From positions 3,162,001 through 3,226,000 of the forward strand of contig NZ_CP117782.1 in assembly GCF_028657905.1 (NCBI RefSeq): a DNA stretch of 64,000 bases. The letters are read 5' to 3'. The DNA comes from Burkholderia sp. FERM BP-3421. Its GTDB lineage: Bacteria > Pseudomonadota > Gammaproteobacteria > Burkholderiales > Burkholderiaceae. Every line of letters begins with the position of its first letter. Within the stretch, counting starts at the first letter, position 1. Below are positions 56,213-63,856 of this stretch, piece by piece. Both the position numbers and the translations under genes were made by a program. The notes below the pieces were generated by a model, which saw only the letters and a program-made list of their open reading frames with translations, did not search any database and had not been told where the DNA came from.

Positions 56213-56650
56213 TCAGCCGAGGATCGTGCCGGGCGGCGCATAGAGGCCGGCGATCGACCAGGCCGGAGCCGGTTCGGACAGATGCTCGCCGCGCCGGCCG
56301 CCGTCGGGCAGGGTCGTCACGACGACCGGTTCCGACAGCTTCACGCGCAGCATCAGCCGGGGCGCGCCGTTGTCGGGCGTCATGTCGAAGGTCACGCCGG
56401 TCTCGCGTTCGTCGGTCCGCAGCGGCAGCGCCGGCTCGTGCTCGGCGAGCCACGCGACGAGGGCGATCGCGAACGGATCGGGATCGCCCGGCGCATCGCG
56501 CAGCGTGACGTTGAGCACGTAGCGGTATTCGAACGAGGGCGACGGCGCGCCGGTGGCGACGAGCGCGCCCTGCTCGATCGACACAGTGAGCTTGTCGGGC
56601 GACGCGCCCGCGGCGACGAGCGCACGGCGCAGACTGTCGGGTTTAATCAT
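56213..56650 (-). CDS. R: tail completion protein gpR
   Basis: 145 residues ('IKPDSLRRALVAAGASPDKL', 'AIALVAWLAEHEPALPLRTD'), the P2 gpR family (R is needed for tail completion). In P2 R is followed by S, then V; here V begins 66 bp after R and S is missing. Confidence 0.9.
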   Translation of the reverse strand: MIKPDSLRRALVAAGASPDKLTVSIEQGALVATGAPSPSFEYRYVLNVTLRDAPGDPDPFAIALVAWLAEHEPALPLRTDERETGVTFDMTPDNGAPRLMLRVKLSEPVVVTTLPDGGRRGEHLSEPAPAWSIAGLYAPPGTILG

Positions 56651-56912
56651 GGACGGACTCCTGGTCGGACTGGCAGACGACGATCGTGTCGACGACCGCC
56701 GCGCATTCGGCCCACGCGCTTTCGGCGCGGGCGAGCGCGGCGCGCAGATCACCGTTGTCGCGTAGTGAGGTCGCCGGCAGCGTGCAGCGGCTCGCCGGCG
56801 CGCATGAATTCAAGATAGGAGCCGGCGCCGGTGAAGGCGGGGTGCTCGTGCAGGCGCACAACATCATCAGGCAGGGCAGCAGACGCCCACTCGCGCAGCT
56901 TCGCATGGTCAT
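56643..56912 (-). CDS. Rz1-like outer-membrane spanin (LysC)
   Basis: 89 residues in another frame inside and beyond the Rz gene, the classical nested arrangement. Lipobox-like 'LMMLCACTSTPPSPAPAPIL' has the acylated Cys near residue 21 and a proline-rich stretch behind it. With Rz it fuses inner and outer membrane in the last step of lysis. It overlaps the gpR start by 8 bp. Confidence 0.82.
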   Translation of the reverse strand: MTMRSCASGRLLPCLMMLCACTSTPPSPAPAPILNSCAPASRCTLPATSLRDNGDLRAALARAESAWAECAAVVDTIVVCQSDQESVHD

Positions 56913-57189
56913 TCTCGAGTCTCCGGTAAGCGCTTTCCCGCGCGGCGAGCGTCGCGCGGGCCGTGTCGCGCGTGTGTTCGAGCGCGGCGAGCCGGACGCG
57001 CGCGGCGGCTTCGAGTGCGCGGCGCGCGGCGAGTTCGCGGTCGCGGGCCGCGACCGCGGCTTCCGCCGTCAGGCGGGCGGTGCGGGCGGCGTCGAGTTCG
57101 GCGCGCAGCAGGCGCACGTAGGCGAGCGCGCCGCATGCGGCGGCGAGGGCGAGCAGCAGCGCGACGCCGCGCGACAGCCACGGGCTCAT
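56749..57189 (-). CDS. Rz-like inner-membrane spanin (LysB)
   Basis: 146 residues. One N-terminal membrane helix ('VALLLALAAACGALAYVRLL') is followed by a long Ala/Arg-rich coiled coil ('ELDAARTARLTAEAAVAARD' and on) and a C-terminal 'LPDDVVRLHEH' found in Rz proteins. The start overlaps the endolysin stop by 4 bp. Confidence 0.86.
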   Translation of the reverse strand: MSPWLSRGVALLLALAAACGALAYVRLLRAELDAARTARLTAEAAVAARDRELAARRALEAAARVRLAALEHTRDTARATLAARESAYRRLENDHAKLREWASAALPDDVVRLHEHPAFTGAGSYLEFMRAGEPLHAAGDLTTRQR

Positions 57190-57974
57190 GCGGGGCGCGC
57201 GTACTGCGCGTAGACGCGCGCGAGCTTCGCGTCGTACTGATTGCGCGCGTAGTCCGGGCCGTTGTAGCCGCGCGCGAACGCGGCCCAGGCCTGGCGGCGC
57301 AGCGCGTCGAGCAGGGTCGGGTCCGCGCCCACGAAGCGCGCGAACGCGTCGAGCTGCTCGGCCGCGCCGGCGCGCATGCGCAGCACGAAATCGTCGATGC
57401 TCGCGTAGCCGAGCCGCGACCAGTGAAAGCCCATGATCTGGAACGCGCCCCAGCTGGCGGCTTCGTCGGCCGCGGCGAGATCGATCGCCTCGGCGCGCGC
57501 GAGGCGCGCGTATTCGGCGGCGCCGCCTGCATAGCCTCCCGGCGTGGTCGCGAGAATGTCCGGACAGGACGCGGCGAGCGGGGCGGGTGCGATGCCGCGC
57601 GCGGCGAGCCGTTTCCAGAACTGATGCCGTTCGAACAGGATGACGGGGCGGCCGTCGGGCAGGAAGCCGTTGCCGCGCGATTCGACCTCGGCGACGGCTC
57701 GGACGGCGGCGAGCGGCGCGTCCAGGCGCGCGGCGACGGCGGCGAGCTCCGCCGCTTCGAGCGGCGCCGGCTGGACCGCGCGTTCGAGCGCGATCCAGGT
57801 CGCGGGGCCGGCGATGCCGTCGACGGCGAGCGCGCGATCGCGTTGCAGCGCGATCACGGCGCTTTGCGTGACGGCGTCGAAGCGGCCGGTCGCGACGAGC
57901 GGATAGCCGGCGCGGGTCAGCTGGCGTTGCAGCAGGGCGACGTCCGGCCCGGCGTCGTTCAGGCGCACGGTCAT
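57186..57974 (-). CDS. endolysin: peptidoglycan-binding plus N-acetylmuramidase domain
   Basis: 262 residues. A PG_binding_1 domain covers 1-65 ('LLQRQLTRAGYPLVATGRFD', 'QRDRALAVDGIAGPATW'). The N-acetylmuramidase (DUF3380) domain covers about 75-260, with the catalytic glutamate region 'AEVESRGNGFLPDGRPVILF' and 'GAFQIMGFHWSRLGY'. It degrades the cell wall to release particles. There is no signal peptide, so it depends on the holin. Overlaps the 3-helix holin gene by 4 bp. Confidence 0.93.
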   Translation of the reverse strand: MTVRLNDAGPDVALLQRQLTRAGYPLVATGRFDAVTQSAVIALQRDRALAVDGIAGPATWIALERAVQPAPLEAAELAAVAARLDAPLAAVRAVAEVESRGNGFLPDGRPVILFERHQFWKRLAARGIAPAPLAASCPDILATTPGGYAGGAAEYARLARAEAIDLAAADEAASWGAFQIMGFHWSRLGYASIDDFVLRMRAGAAEQLDAFARFVGADPTLLDALRRQAWAAFARGYNGPDYARNQYDAKLARVYAQYARPA

Positions 57975-58243
57975 CGCGCGCCCCGCAGGAGGCGCGCGAC
58001 GTTGCCGCGCACGCCGAATACGAAGACACACAGCAGGGCGGCCCGCAGCGCCTCGACGGTCGAGATCCCGGCTTCGTGGACGAGCGCCTGGAACGCCGAC
58101 CAGCCCGACACGACGACGAGCATCCACGCGACCCAGGCCACGCCGTGACGATGCCGAGCGCGACCGCGCCGATAGGTCAGCAGCCGCATGCAGACCAGCA
58201 GATAGGCGATGAAGGCGGCGAGTGCAGGCGGATTCTCGAGCAT
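57971..58243 (-). CDS. 3-helix phage holin
   Basis: 90 residues with three hydrophobic segments ('LAAFIAYLLVCMRLL', 'WVAWMLVVVSGWSAF', 'LRAALLCVFVFGV'). Matches the layout of the P2-like 3TM holins preceding the endolysin in Burkholderia phages. Confidence 0.85.
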   Translation of the reverse strand: MLENPPALAAFIAYLLVCMRLLTYRRGRARHRHGVAWVAWMLVVVSGWSAFQALVHEAGISTVEALRAALLCVFVFGVRGNVARLLRGAR

Positions 58244-58250
58244 GGCAGGC

Positions 58251-58586
58251 TCACTTCCTGAACAACGAGAGCAGATCGAACGACTTGATGCGCTCGATCA
58301 GCTGCAGGGTGAAGGTGATCGCGAGTGCCGAGGCGAAGAAGGCGGCGACGCCGGTCGAATGGATCGGAGTCGCCTGGATGACCTCGGGGGCGGACTGATA
58401 GCCGACCGTGATCGAAATCAGCAGGTACGCGAAGCGTTGCAGGATCGACACGTCCTTCGACGTGACGACGACGAGCGCCGCACCGGTGAATGCGCCGAGC
58501 AGCGCGTTGCCGTCGATGCCGGGCATCAGGCCCGCGACGCCGATGGCGGCTGCTACGGAAAAGGTGGTGGTGCTCGGTTCGGCCAT
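58251..58586 (-). CDS. second phage holin-family membrane protein
   Basis: 111 residues with three to four hydrophobic segments ('FSVAAAIGVAGLMPGI', 'GNALLGAFTGAALVVV', 'FAYLLISITVGYQS', 'AAFFASALAITFTLQL'). It corresponds to the first of two holin/antiholin genes usually found after gpX. GGAG lies 8 nt upstream of ATG 58586. Confidence 0.85.
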   Translation of the reverse strand: MAEPSTTTFSVAAAIGVAGLMPGIDGNALLGAFTGAALVVVTSKDVSILQRFAYLLISITVGYQSAPEVIQATPIHSTGVAAFFASALAITFTLQLIERIKSFDLLSLFRK

Positions 58587-58602
58587 TGGCGCGGCTCCAG
58601 GG

Positions 58603-58809
58603 TTAATCGAAGAGTTGCAGGAGCGGGACCGGCTTTTGCGCGGCGGCAAGCTCGGGCATGTCGACCGCGACGCCGATGGGCAGCATGGGGCCGTGGTCGG
58701 CGAGGCCCGTGTTGTGTTCGAGCACGGCCTCGACCATGCCGCGCGTGCGGCCGTAGTGACGCCAGCACATGGCGTCGACGGTGTCCCCTTGTTGCGAACG
58801 GATGATCAT
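58603..58809 (-). CDS. X: tail protein gpX (LysM-like)
   Basis: 68 residues ('IIRSQQGDTVDAMCWRHYGR', 'TRGMVEAVLEHNTGLADHGP', 'LPIGVAVDMPEL'), the standard gpX. In P2-like phages it is preceded by L, M, N, O, P and Q; here it is the first identifiable gene of the operon. The stop of an open frame ending 'VTDAHRFSIMEPIR' overlaps its ATG and may be the last trace of a deleted upstream gene. Confidence 0.95.
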   Translation of the reverse strand: MIIRSQQGDTVDAMCWRHYGRTRGMVEAVLEHNTGLADHGPMLPIGVAVDMPELAAAQKPVPLLQLFD

Positions 58810-59133
58810 CGGATCGGCTCCATGATGGAAAAGCGGTGCGCGTCGGTGACCGGCTCACGGGCGGCGGGCAGGGCGTGACGGTCAGGTCCGGCGCCCGCGC
58901 GCCGACGTCGCCGGGCCGGGCGGACAGCGTCGGAACGATGGTGCGGGGTGGGGCGTCGGGCGGCAACGGACGGCGTGCGTCGTGGCGGCGGGGACGCCGC
59001 GACGCGGCGCGGGTGCAGCGGAATTGCACCTTGGGTGGGGACGGGCAGGCTTGGGGGAGATTGGGTGAGCTTGGAGTTGCGGGCGGGGTGGGGTAAGGCG
59101 TTGATTTGTCTGGGGTTGGGGGCGAGCATCGTG
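58810..59133. other. G-rich stretch between gpX and the right att core (deletion scar?)
   Basis: 324 bp with no recognised gene, where the capsid and terminase genes would be expected. It is purine-skewed on the + strand and holds two inverted repeats: GCGTCGTGGCG/CGCCGCGACGC (58977-58987, 58995-59005; one mismatch) and GGTGCA/TGCACC (near 59012-59030). The tail-operon promoter must lie here if it survives; no Ogr-type box (TTGT-N12-ACAA) could be found. Confidence 0.6.
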
Positions 59134-59152
59134 CTCCGAAGGCAGGGGTTGC
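59134..59152 (+). other. attachment core, right
   Basis: Exact copy of 31657-31675 (19 bp). The match stops on both sides, so the rest of the tRNA 3' half is not present at this end. Confidence 0.85.
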
Positions 59153-59329
59153 GAGGAGGGCGCTCGGTCGTCCTCCCGGCTGCCGGACAACGCGCGGGCG
59201 AGGGGTTGACGCGTCTGTCCGGCACCTCGGGCCGGGCCTATTTCCGCCTTGCCCGAGGGAGGCGGAATCGGCCCGGTGCGGCCGGCATGGACAGCCGGTG
59301 CAGCGGAGGCGTCTCCACCGCGATCCGCT
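59153..59329. other. short intergenic stretch after the right att core
   Basis: 177 bp with no gene seen; it leads into the 3' end of the leftward lipase gene. Confidence 0.4.
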
Positions 59330-60265
59330 TCACCCCAACTTCAGCAGATCCCGATACGCATCGATGTGCTGATACCCGGCCTGCCCGGTGAATTTTCGAT
59401 AGTTGTGGCCTTCATTCTGCACGCCCTCGAGCCGATGCGAGGTGCCGCAATGGGTATATCCCAGATCGAGCGCGACGACATCCCGCACGATCTTCTTGAT
59501 GTAATCCGGCGTGCCGATGTCGTGGTAAAGCGAATCGATCTGCTTCAGGTCGCTGCTGTTCCACGCGTGCGGAACGATATCGAGCGAATTCCACACGCGC
59601 GTCAGCTTGCCCTGCAGCACGCTGTCCGAATAGCGCGCGAAGGCCGCATTGCCGGCGGTCGCGCCGGCGAAGGCGTAACAGCTGAGATTCGCGGCCAGCT
59701 TGCCGAGTGTCTCGTGAAAGAGCAGCGCGAGCGTGGCCGCCATGGTGCCGCCGAGGCTGTGCCCGGTGATCGTCAGCCGGGCGGTGTCGGGAAGCGCGCT
59801 CAGCACATCGGTCAGCTTGCCCGTGCCCGGATTCAGCGAGGATGGGGTTGTCAGAACGGCTTGCAGGCCGATGTCCGTTGCCGGGGAAATCAGCGCGGGA
59901 GACGGGCAGCCCGAGACGTATTGCTGGAACGGGACGAGCGGAGGCAGCACGTCGAGATCCTCGAGACCGACTTCGAGCAGCGCGAGGAAGTTGGTTCCGC
60001 TCGTCGCGACCCGGTAATCGTCGGGGTCCTGCGTCCCCTGCAGGACGGCCGTGACGTTGGCGGGGAATCCGCTGGGGTCCATGTAGACGGAGGGTCCCCA
60101 GATGATCGTGTATTGGTCCCGGGTAAGGGACGAGGCCTTGAGTGCGGCCTGAATTTCCTTTTGCAGCAGAACCGGGGTGATGTTCATCTGGTTCTGCCCG
60201 ACATTGGTCGCGTAGGCGAGGGTGAGATTGAGTTGAAGATCGTGGAAGACATCTCTCCGTGACAT
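59330..60265 (-). CDS. class-3 lipase-family alpha/beta hydrolase
   Basis: 311 residues. The nucleophile elbow is 'LTITGHSLGGTMAATLALLF' (GHSLGG), typical of lipase_3; acid and base are probably the Asp in 'SLDIVPHAW' and a His near the C-terminus ('HNYRKFTGQAGYQHIDAYRD'). There is no signal peptide, so it is cytoplasmic or exported another way. AGGAGGT lies 8 nt before ATG 60265, one of the best ribosome sites in the window. It lies next to the att core; its GC is lower than average, and a decayed fragment of a similar gene lies at 61519. Confidence 0.88.
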   Translation of the reverse strand: MSRRDVFHDLQLNLTLAYATNVGQNQMNITPVLLQKEIQAALKASSLTRDQYTIIWGPSVYMDPSGFPANVTAVLQGTQDPDDYRVATSGTNFLALLEVGLEDLDVLPPLVPFQQYVSGCPSPALISPATDIGLQAVLTTPSSLNPGTGKLTDVLSALPDTARLTITGHSLGGTMAATLALLFHETLGKLAANLSCYAFAGATAGNAAFARYSDSVLQGKLTRVWNSLDIVPHAWNSSDLKQIDSLYHDIGTPDYIKKIVRDVVALDLGYTHCGTSHRLEGVQNEGHNYRKFTGQAGYQHIDAYRDLLKLG

Positions 60266-60912
60266 GATGAAACCTCCTGTCTCTCAAGGTGCGGTTGTCG
60301 GCCCGTTGCTCATGGGGCGTCGGTGAGTCCATGACGTGCCGACGCATCACGAGCCATGTCCTTGCCGTCATCGCCGACACGCATGAAGCATTTCAGTTTA
60401 GAAAGGCCTCGGCCCGGCGGCCCTACCATTTATCGGGGGAGAGGCCTCGCAGGCCCAATGAGGCTGGCCGCCGAACCGCGCACCGGGTTCTGGCTGCCCA
60501 TTCCGGTAGTCGTGACCGGGCACGCAGCTTCGGAACGCTCCTTCAGGCGAATCAGCTTTTTCTTCGTGTCGCGCGCTTGCGTATTTGGATGGCCGCAAGG
60601 AATGTGCGCCGAATTGGGCTGAACAGGCTGGCAACAGAAACGCCGGGCAGTTTTTCAAAAACTAAAGTTGACTATTGATCTGTCGTTATAGGGAGGGCGT
60701 AAGGAAGCTGTCATGCGCGATGCAAGCGAGTCGATGCATGACGTCGATTCTTACGCGATGGAGCGTCGACGGTTCGCGGAATCGCAGGGCACGGCTTGCT
60801 GTGTGGTCCGGATGCGAAGACTGATTCGAGTATGGGGCCAAGCACCTTGCGCGAACCTCCCGCTCAACGCTTCGAAACCCAGTCGGGCATGAACCTTGAG
60901 AGGACTAGATCA
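60266..60912. other. intergenic region; possible dispersed element 60395-60665
   Basis: 647 bp without a credible gene. 60395-60665 has several inverted GGCCTC/GAGGCC-type pairs, and a palindrome AGTTTTTCAAAAACT at 60649-60663. Short open frames here resemble, from memory, small hypothetical proteins scattered in Burkholderia intergenic regions; this is not verified. 60664-60912 is A+T-richer and presumably holds the promoter of the gene at 60913. Confidence 0.4.
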
Positions 60913-61320
60913 ATGCGTACGAAAATTGTCGCCGCACTGCTGGCGGTTGCCGTTCCCCTGGTAAGCAGCGCGGCGACGTCGATTCCGATCGACGCGCGCA
61001 ACAACTGCATCACCGCCGTGTTCGGCCGCGCGCCGGGCGGCACACCGGCGCGCTTCCAGCTCACGCCGGGACGCTATGTCATTTCGCTCGTATCCAACAA
61101 CATGAGCTGCGCCGGTGGCGGATTGGGCGGCGGCTGCCTGATCGACACCGTGTTCATGCAGGGCGGTTGGGGCACGGCTCACTGGGGCACCAACGCCACG
61201 GCGCATCCGTCGGTAATTGATGTCACCAATACCACGACGGATATGTACGCATACGTCAGCGACGACATTTGTTCCGACAATGCCGGCGGGGCGACGTTGC
61301 TGATCCAGCCGGCCAACTGA
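60913..61320 (+). CDS. small secreted protein of unknown function
   Basis: 135 residues. Signal peptide 'KIVAALLAVAVPLVSSAA' is cleaved near residue 20. The mature part is beta-rich with four to five cysteines, some paired ('NNMSCAGGGLGGGCLID', 'SDDICSDNAGGATLLI'), plus 'MQGGWGTAHWGTNATAHPSV'. It looks like a compact extracellular beta-sandwich; not recognised. The start at 60913 was chosen for the signal peptide; the longer in-frame reading is not secretory. Followed by a strong terminator. Confidence 0.8.
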   Translation: MRTKIVAALLAVAVPLVSSAATSIPIDARNNCITAVFGRAPGGTPARFQLTPGRYVISLVSNNMSCAGGGLGGGCLIDTVFMQGGWGTAHWGTNATAHPSVIDVTNTTTDMYAYVSDDICSDNAGGATLLIQPAN

Positions 61321-61377
61321 GCGCGCATTGCGCTTGCCGCGGGACGCGCCTCACGCATGGTTCCGGTGAGGCGGCAG

Positions 61378-61409
61378 GACAAGAGGCGCTTCGGCGCCTC
61401 TTGTCTTTT
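61378..61409 (+). terminator. intrinsic terminator
   Basis: GACAAGAGGCGC (61378-61389), TTCG loop, GCGCCTCTTGTC (61394-61405), TTTT. A perfect 12-bp stem with a stable tetraloop, ending the secreted-protein gene. Confidence 0.95.
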
Positions 61410-61518
61410 CGCCGACTCGGCGAACCATTGCGGGGCGGCCGTTGCGACACACCTGTTCTGCTTGCCGTGCCGGTGAACGCCGGAATGTCCGATAGATCCG
61501 GTCGCTTTTCCGATGAGG

Positions 61519-61600
61519 GCGACGCCGCCGTTGTTCCACGCATGCGGCACGATGCGCAACGAATGCCAGATCAGTTGGAACTCGCATCGTCGTCTTACTC
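61519..61600 (-). pseudogene. remnant of a lipase-like gene
   Basis: Read leftwards it encodes 'WHSLRIVPHAWNNGGVALIG', matching 'WNSLDIVPHAWNSSDLKQID' of the lipase at 59330-60265; the DNA is similar over about 50 bp (GTGGAAC, CCGCA-GCGTGGAACA). No complete gene can be built around it. Confidence 0.7.
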
Positions 61601-61637
61601 TTCACGCCGTGTCGACCGAACCCGCCGGTCACTCGCC

Positions 61638-63284
61638 TCAGCGCGGGCTCGCCTTGCCGGATGCCGCTGCGAGGCGCGCCTCCGCCGGCGCGCTTTCATT
61701 CGAGAACCGGTCGAGCGCGGTGACCTCGTAGTGGTAGCCGCGATCGGCCCGCGCGGTCGCGTCGACATACTCGGCGCCGCGCACCGTCGCGAGCAGATGG
61801 CGCGCATCGCTGCGGTCGCACGCGGTGAGCGGCGTCTGCTCGCTGCGATAGATCGCATAGGCGGTCGCACCGGCCGCCGGGCGGGGCTGCCATTGCAGGC
61901 GTGCGCCGCCTGCGGCCCGTTCGACCTGAACCGTGTCGACCGGAGCGGGCGGCGACACACCGGGCGAAGCCATGACCGGCACGAGCGCGGGGCGCGAATA
62001 CCATGTGCGGGTCAGCCGCGACATCGCGCCGAGCGAATCCGCGCGCACGTCCTTCGCGGAGAAGTAGATGTCGCCCTGCACCTCGGGCCAGGCGCGATTG
62101 GCCGCCAGATGCTTGCTCAATTCATCCGCATCGGCCCAGCCGGGCGACTGACGGGAAGGCTTGCCGACCTTGAAGGCGGCCTGCCCGATATAGAGATGGA
62201 CGTCGCGCCCCCGCACCTGCTCGGCCCACCACGCCACGACCTGATCGTAGTCGGCGGCCGGGAAGCCCCGGGCCCAATAGACCTGCGGCGCGACGTAGTC
62301 GAGCCAGCCCTCGCGCACCCAGCGTCGGGTGTCGGCGTACAGATCGTCGTAGGTCTCGACGCCGGCCCGGGTCGGCGAACCGAGCGGATCGGTCGAGGCA
62401 TTGCGCCACACCGCGAATGGTGACACGCCGAACTTCACCCAGGGCTTCGCCGCCTTGATGCGCTGCGCGAGTGCCTCGATGAAGCGATCGATGTTGTGGC
62501 GACGCCATGCGGCGAGCGTTGGAAAATCCGCGCCGTAGCGCGCGTAGGCGGCCGCGTCGTCGAAGGTCTTGCCTCTGACGGGATACGGGTAGAAGTAATC
62601 GTCGAGATGAACGCCGTCGATGTCATAGCGGCCGACCGCATCCATGATCGCGTCGATGACGAACGCGCGCGCGGCCGGAATCCCCGGGTTGTAGTAAAGC
62701 TTGCCGCCGTAGCGGACGATCCAGTCCGGATGCGCGCGCGCCGGATGCGTGGCGGCGAGCGTATCGACGCGGCTGCTCATGGCGAGCCGGAACGGATTGA
62801 ACCAGGCGTGGAATTCGAGATTGCGCCGGTGCGCCTCGGCGACGGCGAACGCGAGCGGGTCGTAGCCGGGATCGGTGCCCTGCCTGCCGGTCAGATATGT
62901 CGACCAGGGTTCGAACGGCGACGGCCAGAACGCGTCCGCGGCCGGCCGCACCTGCACGATGACCGCGTTGTGATGCATGCGGGCCGCCTCGTCGAACCAT
63001 CGGCGCAGCTCGTCCTGCTGCCGGGTGGCCGCGAGCCCGGGGCGGGAGGGCCAGTCGAGGTTCACGACCGAGGCGATCCAGGCGGCGCGGAATTGCCGCT
63101 TGGGCGTTGCGGCGTCCGGCGTACAGGATTGCGCCGGCGTATCCGGTGCGTTCGACGCGCTCGGCGCATGCGGCGCGCTTCGCGTGTCCGGCGGAGGCGC
63201 GCAGGCGCTGCTCGCGGAAAGCAGGAGCGCTGCTGCGACGCGACGGTACAGCGAGAGGGATGTCGAGTCGCTCGAGGGCGGCAT
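61638..63284 (-). CDS. secreted glycosyl-hydrolase-like lipoprotein (GHL10/DUF187 type)
   Basis: 548 residues. Lipoprotein signal ('VAAALLLSASSACAPPP', Cys near residue 28) and a short Pro/Ala linker, then a TIM-barrel of the GHL10 family (about 65-400): 'RAAWIASVVNLDWPS', 'ARMHHNAVIVQVRPAADAFW', 'FHAWFNPFRLAMSS', 'YDIDGVHLDDYFYPYP', 'WLDYVAPQVYWARG'. The acidic pair in 'DGVHLDDYF' is the probable active site. The C-terminal 90 residues form a fibronectin-III-like module. E. coli YngK/DigH is the known relative, cutting denuded peptidoglycan glycans. The start at 63284 gives the proper lipoprotein signal. Confidence 0.88.
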   Translation of the reverse strand: MPPSSDSTSLSLYRRVAAALLLSASSACAPPPDTRSAPHAPSASNAPDTPAQSCTPDAATPKRQFRAAWIASVVNLDWPSRPGLAATRQQDELRRWFDEAARMHHNAVIVQVRPAADAFWPSPFEPWSTYLTGRQGTDPGYDPLAFAVAEAHRRNLEFHAWFNPFRLAMSSRVDTLAATHPARAHPDWIVRYGGKLYYNPGIPAARAFVIDAIMDAVGRYDIDGVHLDDYFYPYPVRGKTFDDAAAYARYGADFPTLAAWRRHNIDRFIEALAQRIKAAKPWVKFGVSPFAVWRNASTDPLGSPTRAGVETYDDLYADTRRWVREGWLDYVAPQVYWARGFPAADYDQVVAWWAEQVRGRDVHLYIGQAAFKVGKPSRQSPGWADADELSKHLAANRAWPEVQGDIYFSAKDVRADSLGAMSRLTRTWYSRPALVPVMASPGVSPPAPVDTVQVERAAGGARLQWQPRPAAGATAYAIYRSEQTPLTACDRSDARHLLATVRGAEYVDATARADRGYHYEVTALDRFSNESAPAEARLAAASGKASPR

Positions 63285-63739
63285 GGCTCGTTCCGGGGAT
63301 GAAGGGCATAAGGTGAGAAGACCTGTGATGTTCCGCGCAAGTTCCACGCCAAGGCGAGACCGCATTGTGCGGCAGCGAGAAACGGACCGCGGCGCCAGTG
63401 TCTCGTGTCACGCGCGCGCCATGCGATTCCAGGCCGTCAATACTTCGGAATGCAAATAAAAGCGAAGGACGGGTCGGCTCGCCGAAGGCTGGGGGCGACG
63501 CAGCCCGGCGCTGGGTCGAGGGCGGCTCGATCCGCCGCGGGGCAAGCTGGCCGGGCGCCGCGGCATGGGGCCGCGAGGCTGATGGAGCGGCAGTCGCTCG
63601 CGCCGTCGGCCGGCTCCTTTCTGTCGCCTCCGCCGCCCGGATCGCCACGGACGGACGCGCTTGACCGCGTCCCCTGCCGTTCGTCCCATTTACACCAAAC
63701 CGTCACGACACGATGCTTAGCTCCGGATGACCGTCGGCG

Positions 63740-63779
63740 GCGAAGTCGCGAAGTCGCGAAGTCGCGAAGACGCGAAGAC
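63740..63779 (+). repeat. 8-bp tandem repeat, five units
   Basis: GCGAAGTC three times followed by GCGAAGAC twice. A short simple-sequence repeat about 180 bp upstream of the last gene; unit number may vary between strains. Confidence 0.9.
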
Positions 63780-63839
63780 GCCGCGCTTTCGCCGCGGCAT
63801 GACTGTCCTCACGCGCCGTCGCACGCTATAGTCGCGGAT

Positions 63840-63856
63840 GTGACAGTTTCGTGACA
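63840..63856 (+). promoter_or_regulatory. GTGACA direct repeat, possible regulator box
   Basis: GTGACAGTTTCGTGACA: two GTGACA units 11 bp apart (one helical turn), about 100 bp before the ATG at 63957. Such same-face direct repeats are typical of OmpR-class regulators. Inference only. Confidence 0.4.

Larger units (their letters stand above)
31657..59152. mobile_element. P2-like prophage / tailocin-like element at tRNA-Arg, with a toxin islet at its left end
   Basis: Bounded by the exact 19-bp repeats at 31657 and 59134. A third, partly deleted copy of the tRNA 3' half at 32870 divides it into a 1.2 kb islet and a 26.3 kb P2-like element. The element has integrase, control genes and primase at its left, then a leftward-read tail and lysis operon from X to D. 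Order matches P2 and Burkholderia P2-like phages, except for three differences: no head or terminase genes, no gpS, and a second J-I-H-G cassette between V and W. Confidence 0.88.

Noticed and set aside
58806..59225. 139-residue gene upstream of gpX as head-completion protein gpL
   Set aside because: Apart from the last 15 residues the translation is Pro/Arg-rich and does not resemble gpL; treated as a possible scar.
60356..60622. 88-residue gene before the secreted protein
   Set aside because: No ribosome site, odd composition and strong inverted repeats in the DNA; more likely a non-coding element.
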